A stretch of 64,000 nt of DNA from Streptomyces sp. WAC05374 (GCF_004353505.1 NZ_SMNQ01000002.1:496001-560000); one strand, 5' to 3'. Shown: positions 43,867 to 53,018, counted from the stretch's first letter. Notes: generated by a model not told the origin, from the sequence alone. Program-made: numbers and translations.

Positions 43867-44946
43867 ATGGACCGTGGCACACGGGAGCTGCCCGGCGCCG
43901 GCACACCGCCGGCCTGGCTGCGCCTGCTGCCGTGGCTGACGATGGTCCTGCTGGTGGTCGTCCAGCTCACCACGCCCAGGAGCGTCCAGCTCGGCTTCGC
44001 GTTCGCCGTGGTGCCGCCGCTGACGACACTCCTGTACGGGATGCTCGGCACCGCACTGGTGTCGGGCACCCTCTTCGGGCTGCTGCTGATGCCCGCCGTC
44101 CGGGCCGACGACGTCACCTATGGCGACCTGCTGGCCTTCGGGCTGATCGGGCTGGTCAGCGTCGTGCTGGCGGGGGTGCGGGTGCGGCGGGACGCCCAGT
44201 TGGTGTCGGTGCGGTCGGTCGCGGAGGCGGCCCAGCTCGCGGTGCTGCCGCCGATGCCGGAGCGGGTGGGCCCGGTGCGGTGCGGGGCGCTGTACCGGGC
44301 GGCGGAGCGGGGGACGCTGGTGGGCGGCGACCTGTACGACGTGCAGGTGGGGCCGTACGGGGTACGGGCGATCGTCGCCGATGTGCAGGGGCACGGGCTG
44401 GCGGCGGTCGGCACGGTGGCGGCGCTGCTGGGCACGTTCCGGGAGGCGGTGCTCGACGAGCCGGAGCTGGCCGGGGTGGCGGCCCGGCTGGACCGGCGGC
44501 TGGTGGTGGACGCGTCGGGGCGGGGGGACACGGAGGTGTTCGCGACGGCGGTGCTGATGGAGTTCCCGGCGGACGGCTCGGCGGTGCGGGTGCTGAGCTG
44601 CGGCCATCCCGCGCCGCTGCTGGTGGGCGGCCACGGGGCGCGGGAGGTGGAGCTGGCGCCCGGTGCGCCGCTGGGGCTCGGGCTCGCGGATTTCCGGGCG
44701 CCGCGGACGGTGTCGGTGCCGATGGGGCCCACGGACGTGCTGCTCGCGCACACCGACGGGGTGACGGAGGCGCGGGACGGGACGGGCGCGTTCTATCCGC
44801 TGGCGGCGCGGCTCGGGGCGCTGGCGCGGCCCGTCCCGCCGGTGGAGCTGGTGCGGGCGGTGTGGCGCGATCTGTCGTCGTACGCGGGTGAGGTCGGCGA
44901 CGATGTGGCCCTCCTCGCGCTCAGCACACCGGACGGCCATGGCTGA
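43867..44946 (+). CDS. Membrane-anchored SpoIIE/PP2C-type serine phosphatase
   Basis: A 359-residue protein. Three to four membrane segments (about residues 18-100: LLPWLTMVLLVVVQL; GMLGTALVSGTLFGLLLMPA; FGLIGLVSVVLAGV) precede a SpoIIE phosphatase domain. That domain carries the metal motifs GGDLYD (near 154), ADVQGHGLAA (near 174), and later VLSCGHPAPLLV and THTDGVTE-like AHTDGVTEARD. It likely antagonises an anti-sigma-factor kinase. The ATG at 43867 has no clear ribosome site. Divergent from glnA2. Confidence 0.88.
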   Translation: MDRGTRELPGAGTPPAWLRLLPWLTMVLLVVVQLTTPRSVQLGFAFAVVPPLTTLLYGMLGTALVSGTLFGLLLMPAVRADDVTYGDLLAFGLIGLVSVVLAGVRVRRDAQLVSVRSVAEAAQLAVLPPMPERVGPVRCGALYRAAERGTLVGGDLYDVQVGPYGVRAIVADVQGHGLAAVGTVAALLGTFREAVLDEPELAGVAARLDRRLVVDASGRGDTEVFATAVLMEFPADGSAVRVLSCGHPAPLLVGGHGAREVELAPGAPLGLGLADFRAPRTVSVPMGPTDVLLAHTDGVTEARDGTGAFYPLAARLGALARPVPPVELVRAVWRDLSSYAGEVGDDVALLALSTPDGHG

Positions 44947-44977
44947 CCGGGGGGCGCGCCCATTAACATCAGCGCCC

Positions 44978-45358
44978 ATGGGGGGCCAGCGGCTCATACG
45001 CATCGTGCGTCCCATGGCGACCATCGGCGCCGTGGCGACGCTCTTCGCCGCGCTCTTCATCTGCCTGGCGCCGCACGGCGGCGCCGAGGGCCGCGACCGG
45101 GCCCACGGGGTCGAGGCGGCCGGGTACACGCCCGCCGAGCGCGTCGTCACCGCGTACGCGTGTCCGTACGACGACGCCGACTGCCGCCTCTTCCCCCACC
45201 TGAACCCGGCGGTCCTCACCGCCCCGCCGCTCGACCCGCCGCCGCACACGGACGTCCTGGTGCGGGCCGCGCTGCCGCCCGCCACCGGTCCGCCCGCCGC
45301 CTCCCAGGAGCGGTCACGTGCGCCGGACCTCCATGCCCTTCAGATCCTGCGGACCTAG
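44978..45358 (+). CDS. Small exported/membrane hypothetical protein
   Basis: A 126-residue protein with one N-terminal membrane or signal segment (VRPMATIGAVATLFAALFIC), then a Pro-rich soluble part with two Cys (YACPYDDADCRLFPH). I know no family name. The start ATG is nine bases after a TTAACAT-type -10, so a leaderless transcript is possible. It precedes the DUF3105 gene in the same direction. Confidence 0.65.
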   Translation: MGGQRLIRIVRPMATIGAVATLFAALFICLAPHGGAEGRDRAHGVEAAGYTPAERVVTAYACPYDDADCRLFPHLNPAVLTAPPLDPPPHTDVLVRAALPPATGPPAASQERSRAPDLHALQILRT

Positions 45359-45428
45359 GCGGCCCGCCGCAGTACCGGATTCCGTATCCCCCACCCATCT
45401 TCTTCGGACTCTGAGAAGGACAACGACC

Positions 45429-46079
45429 ATGGCTGCCAACCGATCCTCGACCGCCGACCGCCGCGCCCGGATAGAGGAGATGCGCCGCGCCGAGAAGGCC
45501 CGCGAGCGCCGCAACCGCATCATCACCATCTCCGTCAGCACGCTCGTGGTCGCCGGCCTCGTGGGCTTCGGCGGATACGTGCTCAACAAGGAGAACAAGG
45601 AGCAGGAGCAGCGGGAGGCCGCCGCCAAGGCGCCGATCACGGACGAGAAGTCCTGGGACGCCAAGAAGCTGGGCCGCAACCACGTCACCACGCCCGTGAC
45701 GTACCCGATGAAGCCCCCGGTCGGCGGTGACCACGACCAGGTGTGGATGAACTGCGACCGGGACGTCTACAAGAAGCCGATCCCGGAGCGCAACGCCGTG
45801 CACTCGCTGGAGCACGGGGCGGTGTGGGTGACGTACAACGACAAGGCGCCCTCCGGCGAGGTGAAGAAGCTGGAGGAGAAGGTCAAGAAGACCTCGTACT
45901 CCTTCATGAGCCCGGTCAAGGAGCAGGCGGGCGCGATCATGCTCAGCGCCTGGGGCAAGCAGGTGACGGTCGACCGCGCCGACGACCCGCGGGTGGACGC
46001 CTTCTTCACCAAGTACGTGCAGGGCCCGCAGACGCCCGAGCCGGGCGCGGCGTGCACCAACGGGCTGGGCCAGCAGTGA
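45429..46079 (+). CDS. DUF3105 membrane-anchored protein
   Basis: A 216-residue protein with a basic cytoplasmic N-terminus (RRARIEEMRRAEKARERR), one membrane segment (IITISVSTLVVAGLVGFGGY) and the extracytoplasmic DUF3105 domain with PPVGGDHDQVWMNCD and VHSLEHGAVWVTY. The conserved HD, C and H residues may bind a metal. AGAAGGAC precedes the ATG. Its stop overlaps the DUF305 start. Confidence 0.88.
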   Translation: MAANRSSTADRRARIEEMRRAEKARERRNRIITISVSTLVVAGLVGFGGYVLNKENKEQEQREAAAKAPITDEKSWDAKKLGRNHVTTPVTYPMKPPVGGDHDQVWMNCDRDVYKKPIPERNAVHSLEHGAVWVTYNDKAPSGEVKKLEEKVKKTSYSFMSPVKEQAGAIMLSAWGKQVTVDRADDPRVDAFFTKYVQGPQTPEPGAACTNGLGQQ

Positions 46080-46678
46080 CGCGTACGCAGTGGGCCTCGG
46101 TGACCGCCGTGGTGCTGGCGCTGCTCTTCGCCGGGGCGGCCACGGTCGCCTCGGCGGGCCCGGAGCCCGGCCAGGTGGCGCCGGCGGCGGATTCGGCGGA
46201 CGCCGGGTTCGCGCGGGACATGTCGGTGCACCACCAGCAGGCGGTGGAGATGTCGTTCATCGTGCGGGACCGCACGAAGGACGAGGAGGTGCGCCGGCTG
46301 GCGTACGACATCGCCAACACCCAGGCCAACCAGCGGGGCATGATGCTGGGCTGGCTGGACATGTGGGGCCTGCCGAAGGTGGCGCCGGGAGTTGAGCCGA
46401 TGGCCTGGATGGGCATGCCGTCCCACGGCGCGATGCCGGGCATGGCGAGTCCGGAGGACCTCGACCGGCTGCGGGCGGCGAGCGGCCGGCAGGCCGAGGT
46501 GCTGTACCTGCGGCTGATGACCGAGCACCACAAGGGCGGGGTGCACATGGCGCAGGGCTGTGTGGAGCGGTGCCGGCCCGGTGCGGAGCGGGACCTGGCC
46601 CAGGGGATGGTCGACGCCCAGGAGTCGGAGATCCTGCTGATGGCCGACCTGCTGAAGGCGCGGGGCGCGAAGCCGTAG
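46076..46678 (+). CDS. DUF305 secreted copper/metal-binding-like protein
   Basis: A 200-residue exported protein with a signal peptide (VTAVVLALLFAGAATVASA). The ferritin-like DUF305 four-helix domain follows, with the FARDMSVHHQQAVEMSF motif and a second EHHKGGVHMA motif plus a Met-rich stretch (MGMPSHGAMPGMA). His and Met richness suggests metal, probably copper, binding. Coupled to DUF3105 by a GTGA overlap, so the two are likely one functional pair. Confidence 0.88.
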   Translation: MTRTQWASVTAVVLALLFAGAATVASAGPEPGQVAPAADSADAGFARDMSVHHQQAVEMSFIVRDRTKDEEVRRLAYDIANTQANQRGMMLGWLDMWGLPKVAPGVEPMAWMGMPSHGAMPGMASPEDLDRLRAASGRQAEVLYLRLMTEHHKGGVHMAQGCVERCRPGAERDLAQGMVDAQESEILLMADLLKARGAKP

Positions 46679-46851
46679 GGCTGCCGGTTCCCTCGTGCGC
46701 GGCCGCTCCGGGAGCCCCCGGGGCGGCCGTGTCGCGTACGGCGGCCATCCGGCGGCGCAGCGGTCGCGGGGTGGTGGGGGCGCGGTGAGAATGGAGGCGC
46801 TCGGGGACCGACGTACGGCGCTTTATGGCGTTTTCGGAGGCAAGGAACCCC

Positions 46852-47271
46852 ATGACCACCGCGAAGGACATCATGCACCCCGGAGCCGAGTGGCTCCCCG
46901 CACACGAGACCCTCGACCGTGCCGCGCAGATGATGCGCGACCTCAATGTGGGCGCGCTGCCCATCGCGGACGAGAACGAACGGCTCTGCGGCATCCTCAC
47001 CGACCGCGACATCGTCGTCGGCTGTGTGGCCATGGGCCACGACCCGGCCCAGGTGACGGCGGGCGACATGGCGAAGGGCACGCCGCGCTGGATCGACGCC
47101 GGCGCGGACGTGGAGGAGGTCCTGCGCGAGATGAAGGGCCACCAGATCCGCCGCCTGCCGGTGATCGAGAACAAGCGGCTGGTCGGCATGATCAGCGAGG
47201 CCGACCTGGCTCGTCACCTGTCGCAGTCGCAGGTCGCGGGCTGGGCGGAGAAGGTCTACGAGCAGGGCTGA
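46852..47271 (+). CDS. CBS-domain-pair protein
   Basis: A 139-residue cytoplasmic protein consisting of two CBS motifs (DIMHPGAEWLPAHETLDRAA ... GILTDRDIVV; ...VLREMKGHQIRRLPVIENKR). Such stand-alone CBS pairs bind adenine nucleotides and act as energy or stress sensors. The ATG at 46852 has AAGGAA five bases upstream. No partner is obvious. Confidence 0.9.
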   Translation: MTTAKDIMHPGAEWLPAHETLDRAAQMMRDLNVGALPIADENERLCGILTDRDIVVGCVAMGHDPAQVTAGDMAKGTPRWIDAGADVEEVLREMKGHQIRRLPVIENKRLVGMISEADLARHLSQSQVAGWAEKVYEQG

Positions 47272-47284
47272 CCGGCGAACGCAC

Positions 47285-47321
47285 CCGGGGGCGTGACGCG
47301 CGTGCCGCCTCACGCCCCCGG
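47285..47321. terminator. Bidirectional hairpin between CBS and hydrolase genes
   Basis: CCGGGGGCGTGA and TCACGCCCCCGG form a 12-bp stem with a 13-base loop, downstream of both convergent genes. The right arm is part of a 28-bp direct repeat. Confidence 0.6.
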
Positions 47322-47328
47322 CGCGTGC
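47301..47328. repeat. 28-bp direct repeat (second copy at 47357-47384)
   Basis: Begins CGTGCCGCCTCACGCCCCCG. An exact second copy starts 56 bases later and includes the stop and final codons of the alpha/beta-hydrolase gene. A local duplication of the gene's tail; probably neutral. Confidence 0.7.
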
Positions 47329-47365
47329 CGCCCCGGGGCCGCTCCCTCGCCGTCCCCGTGCCGCC

Positions 47366-48220
47366 TCACGCCCCCGGCGCGTGCGCCCGGGGCCGGCCGC
47401 CCGCCGCCAGCACCGCGCCGGCCAGGACCCGCGGCTGGTCCAGCATCATCAGGTGGCCCGTGTCCGGCACGGCCTCGAAGCGGGCGCCCAGTTGGTCGGC
47501 GAGCGCCCGCTGGCGGGCCGTCCAGCGCGCCGACGCGGGCGCGGCGAGCACGGTGACGGGGACGCCCGGCGGGAGCGGGTGGCGCTCACGGAGGGCGAGC
47601 AGCTCGGCGGCGACGGCCCGGTAATGGGTGTTCTCCAGCAGGGCGCCGGCCAGCACCCGGGAGGTGGCGTAGCAGCGGCGTACGAGCGCGGCGGGCGCCG
47701 GGTCGGGGGCGTGGCCGGGCCGGGAGAGGCGGACCACGGCGCGGCGGACGGGCGGGCCGAGCGCGGCGGGCGCCCCGGCGGCGGACAGTGTGGCGGCCGC
47801 GGCCCGGGCGAGCGCGGTGCGCACGGCGGGGGCGGCGGGCACGCGCGCGTGCTCCTCGACGGAGGCGTCGACGAGGACGACCCCGGCGGTACGGGCGGGG
47901 TGCAGCCGGGCGAACGCCTCCGCGTGGAACCCGGCGATGGAGTGCCCGACGACGGTCGCTGGGCCGTCCAGGGCGAGCGCGTCGAGGACGCCGGCGATCC
48001 GGTGGGCCTCGCCGGCCGCGGAGGGCGCCACGGCGGCCGGGCCGCTCAGCCCGTGGCCCGGGCGGTCGAAGCGGACGACGGTGCGGTGCGGGGCCAGCAG
48101 GGGCACGACGGGGTCCCAGTCGAACCAGCTCATGGCGAGGCCGGCGCTCAGCACGCAGACCGGGCCGCTGCCCTCCACGACCACGTGGTGGGGCACTCCC
48201 CCGACCCGTACGAACCCCAT
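47366..48220 (-). CDS. Alpha/beta hydrolase
   Basis: A 284-residue alpha/beta-fold hydrolase: FDRPGHGLSG, nucleophile elbow VVGHSIAGFHAE (Ser near residue 96), and the C-terminal DTGHLMMLDQP with catalytic His. An Ala/Arg-rich cap domain lies between. GGGGGAG precedes the ATG at 48220. Substrate unknown; an esterase or lipase-like role is likely. Confidence 0.85.
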   Translation of the reverse strand: MGFVRVGGVPHHVVVEGSGPVCVLSAGLAMSWFDWDPVVPLLAPHRTVVRFDRPGHGLSGPAAVAPSAAGEAHRIAGVLDALALDGPATVVGHSIAGFHAEAFARLHPARTAGVVLVDASVEEHARVPAAPAVRTALARAAAATLSAAGAPAALGPPVRRAVVRLSRPGHAPDPAPAALVRRCYATSRVLAGALLENTHYRAVAAELLALRERHPLPPGVPVTVLAAPASARWTARQRALADQLGARFEAVPDTGHLMMLDQPRVLAGAVLAAGGRPRAHAPGA

Positions 48221-48364
48221 CGCTCCCCCTCGTCGCCGCGTGCGCCCGGCAGCCAGCCTGCCATGCCGGTGTCCTGCCGATGCGCTGCCGGAGCCATGCC
48301 GGTGTCCGGCCGGTGTGGCGCATCCCTCCGGGACACCGCCAGGACATCGTGTCGCTCTGACGAT

Positions 48365-48379
48365 TACACTGACCGCGTG
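48365..48379 (+). promoter_or_regulatory. Candidate leaderless promoter -10 and start of nadE
   Basis: TACACT at 48365-48370 ends six bases before the GTG. There is no ribosome site, so the message probably begins at or next to the start codon, a common pattern in Streptomyces. Confidence 0.45.
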
Positions 48380-50137
48380 CCTCAACTACGCCTCGCCCTG
48401 AATCAGATCGACTCGACCGTCGGTGACCTCGCCGCGAACGCCGAGGCGATCGTGCACTGGACCCGGCACTCCGCCGAGCAGGGAGCGCACCTCGTGGCGT
48501 TCCCCGAGATGGTGCTGACCGGCTACCCCGTCGAGGACCTGGCCCTGCGGTCGTCCTTCGTCGAGGCGTCCCGCAGCGCGCTGCGGGCGCTCGCCGCGCG
48601 GCTGGCCGCCGAGGGCTTCGGGGACCTCCCCGTGATCGTCGGCTACCTGGACCGCTCCGAGAAGGCCCAGCCCCGGTACGGCCAGCCGGCCGGCGCGCCG
48701 CGCAACGCCGCCGCCGTGCTGCACGGCGGCGAGGTGGTGCTGTCGTTCGCCAAGCACCACCTGCCCAACTACGGCGTCTTCGACGAGTTCCGGTACTTCG
48801 TGCCCGGCGACACCATGCCGGTGATCCGGGTGCGCGGCGTCGACGTGGCGCTCGCGATCTGCGAGGACCTGTGGCAGGACGGCGGCCGCGTCCCGGCCAC
48901 CCGCAGCGCGGGCGCGGGGCTGCTGGTGTCCATCAACGCCTCGCCGTACGAGCAGAACAAGGACGACGTCCGCCTGGAGCTGGTGCGCAAGCGCGCCCAG
49001 GAGGCCGGCTGCACCCTGGCGTACCTGGCGATGATCGGCGGCCAGGACGAGCTGGTCTTCGACGGCGACTCGATCGTGGTGGACAAGGACGGCGAGGTCG
49101 TCGCGCGGGCGCCGCAGTTCTCCGAGGGCAGCGTGGTCCTGGACCTGGACCTGCCCGCCGCGTCCCCCGACGCCCCCACGGGGGTGGTGGACGACGGGCT
49201 GGCCATCGAGCGGGTCGTGCTGTCGCAGGAGCCGGTGCCCGCCTACGAGCCGGAGCTGGCCGGCGGGTACGCGGAGCGGCTCGACGACGACGAGGAGGTC
49301 TACACCGCGCTGGTGGTGGGCCTGCGCGCGTACGCCGCGAAGAACGGTTTCCGCTCGGTGCTGATCGGCCTGTCCGGCGGCATCGACTCGGCGCTGGTGG
49401 CCGCCATCGCCTGTGACGCGCTGGGCGCGCGGAACGTGTACGGCGTGTCGATGCCGTCCAAGTACAGCTCCGACCACTCCAAGGGCGACGCGGCCGAGCT
49501 GGCCCGCCGCACGGGGCTGAACTTCCGGACCGTGCCGATCGAGCCGATGTTCGACGCGTACATGGGCTCGCTGGGTCTGACGGGGCTGGCGGAGGAGAAC
49601 CTCCAGTCGCGGCTGCGCGGCACCATGCTGATGGCGATCTCCAACCAGGAGGGCCACATCGTCCTCGCGCCGGGCAACAAGTCCGAGCTGGCGGTGGGCT
49701 ACTCGACGCTGTACGGCGACTCCGTCGGCGCGTACGGGCCGATCAAGGACGTGTACAAGACGTCGGTCTTCCGGCTGGCGCGGTGGCGCAACCGGGCGGC
49801 CGAGGAGCGCGGGCAGACGCCGCCGATCCCGGAGAACTCGATCTCCAAGCCGCCGAGCGCCGAGCTGCGGCCGGGCCAGGTCGACACCGACTCGCTGCCG
49901 GACTACGACGTCCTGGACCGGATTCTGGAGCTGTACGTCGACCGCGACCAGGGCAAGGACGCGATCGTCGCCGCCGGGTACGACGAGGAGCTGGTGACGC
50001 GGACGCTGCGCCTGGTGGACGCGGCGGAGTACAAGCGGCGCCAGTACCCGCCGGGCACCAAGATCTCCGCCAAGGGCTTCGGCAAGGACCGGCGCCTGCC
50101 GATCACCAACCGCTGGCGCGAGACCACGACGGGCTGA
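48377..50137 (+). CDS. nadE: Glutamine-dependent NAD+ synthetase
   Basis: A 586-residue enzyme that amidates deamido-NAD using ammonia from glutamine. The N-terminal nitrilase-type glutaminase has its Glu-Lys-Cys triad in FPEMVLTGYP (~43), FAKHHLPNYG (~117) and AICEDLWQDG (~163). The C-terminal synthetase has the P-loop LSGGIDSALVA (~333). The GTG at 48377 looks leaderless. A strong hairpin follows the stop. Confidence 0.96.
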   Translation: MPQLRLALNQIDSTVGDLAANAEAIVHWTRHSAEQGAHLVAFPEMVLTGYPVEDLALRSSFVEASRSALRALAARLAAEGFGDLPVIVGYLDRSEKAQPRYGQPAGAPRNAAAVLHGGEVVLSFAKHHLPNYGVFDEFRYFVPGDTMPVIRVRGVDVALAICEDLWQDGGRVPATRSAGAGLLVSINASPYEQNKDDVRLELVRKRAQEAGCTLAYLAMIGGQDELVFDGDSIVVDKDGEVVARAPQFSEGSVVLDLDLPAASPDAPTGVVDDGLAIERVVLSQEPVPAYEPELAGGYAERLDDDEEVYTALVVGLRAYAAKNGFRSVLIGLSGGIDSALVAAIACDALGARNVYGVSMPSKYSSDHSKGDAAELARRTGLNFRTVPIEPMFDAYMGSLGLTGLAEENLQSRLRGTMLMAISNQEGHIVLAPGNKSELAVGYSTLYGDSVGAYGPIKDVYKTSVFRLARWRNRAAEERGQTPPIPENSISKPPSAELRPGQVDTDSLPDYDVLDRILELYVDRDQGKDAIVAAGYDEELVTRTLRLVDAAEYKRRQYPPGTKISAKGFGKDRRLPITNRWRETTTG

Positions 50138-50160
50138 CCGCCCTCGCCCGGTCACGACGG

Positions 50161-50198
50161 CGAAGGGGCCTCCCGCGACGGCGCGGGAGGCCCCTTCG
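50161..50198. terminator. 17-bp stem-loop after nadE, shared with the convergent EEP gene
   Basis: CGAAGGGGCCTCCCGCG pairs perfectly with CGCGGGAGGCCCCTTCG around an ACGG loop. It lies between two convergent stops and should work on both strands. Confidence 0.85.
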
Positions 50199-50238
50199 GC
50201 GTACCGGCGCGGGGCGCGAGGCGCGCCCGGCAGGCCGG

Positions 50239-51264
50239 TCAGAGCGTGACGCGGGCCGCGATCGGCAGGTGGTCGCTGTCCGTGGCGGGCAGCGTCCACG
50301 AGGCGACCGGCTCGACGCCCTTCACCATGATCTGGTCGATCCGCGCCATCGGGAACGCGGCCGGCCAACTGAAGCCCATGCCGTCACCGGCCGCGCCCTG
50401 CGTGGAGCGCATCTGGGACGTGACCGCGTTCAGCGACCGGTCGTTCATCGTGCCGTTCAGGTCGCCGAGCAGGATGACCTTGCCCAGGTCCTCGCGGACG
50501 ATGGCCTCGCCCAGCGCGTCGGCGCTGTCGTCGCGCTGGTTGGCGGTGAACCCGGCGTTCAGCTTGACCCGCACGGACGGCAGGTGGGCGACGTAGACGG
50601 CGACCTCGCCCGAGGGCGCGGTCACGGTGGCGCGCATGGCCCGCGTCCAGCCCAGCCGGATGTCCACGGGGCGGCTGTCGCTCATCGGGTACTTGCTCCA
50701 CAGGCCGACCGTGCCCTGGACGGAGTGGTACGGGTAGGTGTCGGCGAGCGCCTGCTCGTACACCGGGACCATGCCGGGCTTGAGCTCCTCCAGGGCCACG
50801 ACGTCCGCGCCGGAGCCGGAGAGCTCGCGGGCGGTGCCCTGGGGGTCGGGGTTGTCGGCGTTGACGTTGTGCGTGACGACCATGAGGTCGCCCCCGGTGC
50901 CGGACTTGTCGGTGACGAGCCCGCCGAAGAGGTTGAGCCAGATCACCCCCGGCAGCAGGGCGGCCACCAGCGCGGTGGCCGAGCGGCGCATCAGGGCGGC
51001 GACCAGGATCACCGGCACGAGCACGCCCAGCCACGGCAGGAACGTCTCTGTGAGACTGCCCAGGTTGCCGATCTTGTTGGGGATCTGGGCGTGGAAGACC
51101 ATCAGCAGCGCCAGCAGCACGGCGCACGCGGCGAGCAGGAGGCCCCGCCGCCAGATGCCCGGATCGTGACGCCAGCGGTCGACCACCGACCGGACCCGGG
51201 ACCCGGTGCGCCGCTGCTCCCGCGCGCTGCCGTTCCCCGTCTCCGTCACGTCCACCCGCGCCAT
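50239..51264 (-). CDS. Membrane-anchored endonuclease/exonuclease/phosphatase-family protein
   Basis: A 341-residue protein. A basic N-terminus is followed by three membrane segments (about residues 37-110) and an EEP-fold catalytic domain facing outside. Motifs: VVTHNVNADN, VVALEELKPG (Glu), YVAHLPSVRVK, LLGDLNGTMND and a C-terminal ATDSDHLPIAARV. Metal and catalytic residues look complete. Likely an extracytoplasmic nuclease or phosphodiesterase; substrate unknown. Divergent from panB. Confidence 0.88.
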   Translation of the reverse strand: MARVDVTETGNGSAREQRRTGSRVRSVVDRWRHDPGIWRRGLLLAACAVLLALLMVFHAQIPNKIGNLGSLTETFLPWLGVLVPVILVAALMRRSATALVAALLPGVIWLNLFGGLVTDKSGTGGDLMVVTHNVNADNPDPQGTARELSGSGADVVALEELKPGMVPVYEQALADTYPYHSVQGTVGLWSKYPMSDSRPVDIRLGWTRAMRATVTAPSGEVAVYVAHLPSVRVKLNAGFTANQRDDSADALGEAIVREDLGKVILLGDLNGTMNDRSLNAVTSQMRSTQGAAGDGMGFSWPAAFPMARIDQIMVKGVEPVASWTLPATDSDHLPIAARVTL

Positions 51265-51556
51265 GCCGCCGTCCTCACTGCCTTGCTCGTCGTGCTCCGT
51301 CGTACGCCCGCCCCCGACCCGACCCTAGGGGATCAGGAGACGGCCGTACTGCCACGAGGACGAAGAGGCGGCGCGCCGGGTTCCGGGGGTTGCGGCCGGA
51401 ACGCTGGCTGTGACAGAACGCGCACAAACAGGCCCGCTGGGGCGGCGGTGGAGATGGCCGCGGACCCACTTCCCCCCGTGCGGCACGAAGTGCCACCATG
51501 GACGTGGTCCGGGGACGCCGTCAGGGCGCCTCGAGATGACGAAGGAGCCGTTCCAC

Positions 51557-52420
51557 ATGACGCTTCAGGCTGCCTCCACGCAGTCCGCCGACAGCAGCAA
51601 GGCGCTGTACGGCGGCAAGGGCACGCGCCGCATCACCGTCCACGACATCGCCGCCGCCAAGGAGCGTGGCGAGAAGTGGCCCATGCTGACCGCCTACGAC
51701 GCGATGACCGCCTCCGTGTTCGACGAGGCCGGCATCCCCGTCATGCTCGTCGGCGACTCGATGGGCAACTGCCACCTCGGCTACGAGTCCACCGTCCCGG
51801 TCACCCTCGACGAGATGGCCATCCTGTCCGCCGCCGTCGTCCGGGGCACCAGGCGGGCGCTGGTCGTGGGCGACCTGCCCTTCGGCTCGTACCAGGAGGG
51901 CCCGGTGCAGGCGCTGCGCTCCGCCACCCGGCTGGTCAAGGAGGCGGGGGTCGGCGCGGTGAAGCTGGAGGGCGGCGAGCGGTCGCTGCCCCAGACCGAG
52001 ATGCTGGTCCAGGCCGGCATCCCCGTCATGTCGCACCTCGGTCTGACCCCGCAGTCCGTGAACACCATGGGCTACCGGGTGCAGGGGCGCGGCGACGAGG
52101 CGGCGCACCGGCTGCTGCGCGACGCCAAGGCCGCCCAGGACGCGGGCGCCTTCGCGCTCGTGCTGGAGCTGGTGCCGGCCGAGCTGGCCGCCGAGGTCAC
52201 GCGGTCCCTGCACATCCCGACGATCGGCATCGGGGCCGGGCCCGACACCGACGCGCAGGTCCTGGTCTGGACCGACATGGCGGGCCTGACCGGCGGCAAG
52301 GTGCCGCGCTTCACCAAGCAGTACGCCAACCTCCGGCAGACGCTCGGGGACGCGGCGCGGGCGTTCGCCGACGAGGTCGTCGGCGGAGCGTTCCCGCAGG
52401 AGGAGCACACCTTCCACTAG
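51557..52420 (+). CDS. panB: Ketopantoate hydroxymethyltransferase
   Basis: A 287-residue TIM-barrel enzyme of pantothenate/CoA synthesis (alpha-ketoisovalerate plus methylene-tetrahydrofolate to ketopantoate). Motifs: MLTAYDAMTASVFDEAGIPV, LVGDSMGNCHLGY, VKLEGG, MSHLGLTPQS and GIGAGPDTDAQVLVW. GAAGGAG precedes the ATG at 51557. An in-frame ATG 21 bases upstream is less well placed. Confidence 0.95.
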   Translation: MTLQAASTQSADSSKALYGGKGTRRITVHDIAAAKERGEKWPMLTAYDAMTASVFDEAGIPVMLVGDSMGNCHLGYESTVPVTLDEMAILSAAVVRGTRRALVVGDLPFGSYQEGPVQALRSATRLVKEAGVGAVKLEGGERSLPQTEMLVQAGIPVMSHLGLTPQSVNTMGYRVQGRGDEAAHRLLRDAKAAQDAGAFALVLELVPAELAAEVTRSLHIPTIGIGAGPDTDAQVLVWTDMAGLTGGKVPRFTKQYANLRQTLGDAARAFADEVVGGAFPQEEHTFH

Positions 52421-52441
52421 CCACTCCCGGCACAGACGACG

Positions 52442-52468
52442 GCCCGCCGACTTCCCCCATCGGCGGGC
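52442..52468 (+). terminator. Stem-loop after panB
   Basis: GCCCGCCGA and TCGGCGGGC form a 9-bp stem around a nine-base loop, 22 bases after the panB stop. Confidence 0.65.
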
Positions 52469-52544
52469 TGTCGGCGTGCGGGGCCGGCGTTAGCCTGGGA
52501 AGTGGACTCGGGGGACCGCACACTGCTTCACCGGAGGCGACGCC

Positions 52545-52910
52545 ATGGCAGGCATCGCACGCAAGAACTTCGACTCCCCGGACGAGACCCGGCCCTTCGA
52601 GGAGGGCAAGGGCAAGCTCGACCTGGTCAACTCGGACCGCGGTTCGGTCGGCCGGGCGGTCTTCGAGCCGGGCTGGCAGTGGTCCAAGCACGTGAAGCCG
52701 ATCGCCGGTACCGAGAGCTGCCAGGCCGCGCACGTCGCGTACACGGTGAGCGGGCAGATGAAGATCGTCATGGACGACGGCGAGAGCATCGAGGTGGGTC
52801 CCGGCGACTTCGTCACCATCGCACCGGGCCATGACGCCTGGGTGCTCGGGGACGAGCCGTGCGTGATGCTCGACTGGGTCGGGTTCGTCGACTACGCCAA
52901 GCCCGCCTGA
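52545..52910 (+). CDS. Cupin-domain protein
   Basis: A 121-residue single cupin barrel (WQWSKHVKPIAGTESCQAAH, then VAYTVSGQMKIVMDDGESIE and PGHDAWVLGDEPCVMLDW). The first metal motif is divergent, so it may bind a ligand rather than catalyse. CCGGAGG precedes the ATG. No clear pathway link. Confidence 0.85.
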   Translation: MAGIARKNFDSPDETRPFEEGKGKLDLVNSDRGSVGRAVFEPGWQWSKHVKPIAGTESCQAAHVAYTVSGQMKIVMDDGESIEVGPGDFVTIAPGHDAWVLGDEPCVMLDWVGFVDYAKPA

Positions 52911-52957
52911 GCCGTCCTCCCGGCCGCGCGGGCGATCCGCCGGCGGCCCGGAGCCGG

Positions 52958-53001
52958 TGTCGGTGACCTGTCGGTGAGCTGTCGGTGAGCTGTCGGTGGC
53001 C
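52958..53001 (+). repeat. Four tandem 11-bp repeats upstream of the ABC exporter
   Basis: TGTCGGTGA[CG]C repeated four times with an exact 11-bp period (starts 52958, 52969, 52980, 52991; the last copy reads GGCC at the end). It sits 18 bases before the ATP-binding gene's start. The helical phasing and location suggest an activator or repressor site; SARP-type activators bind 11-bp-spaced repeats. Confidence 0.6.
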
Positions 53002-53018
53002 CCTGGTGCGATGGGGGC

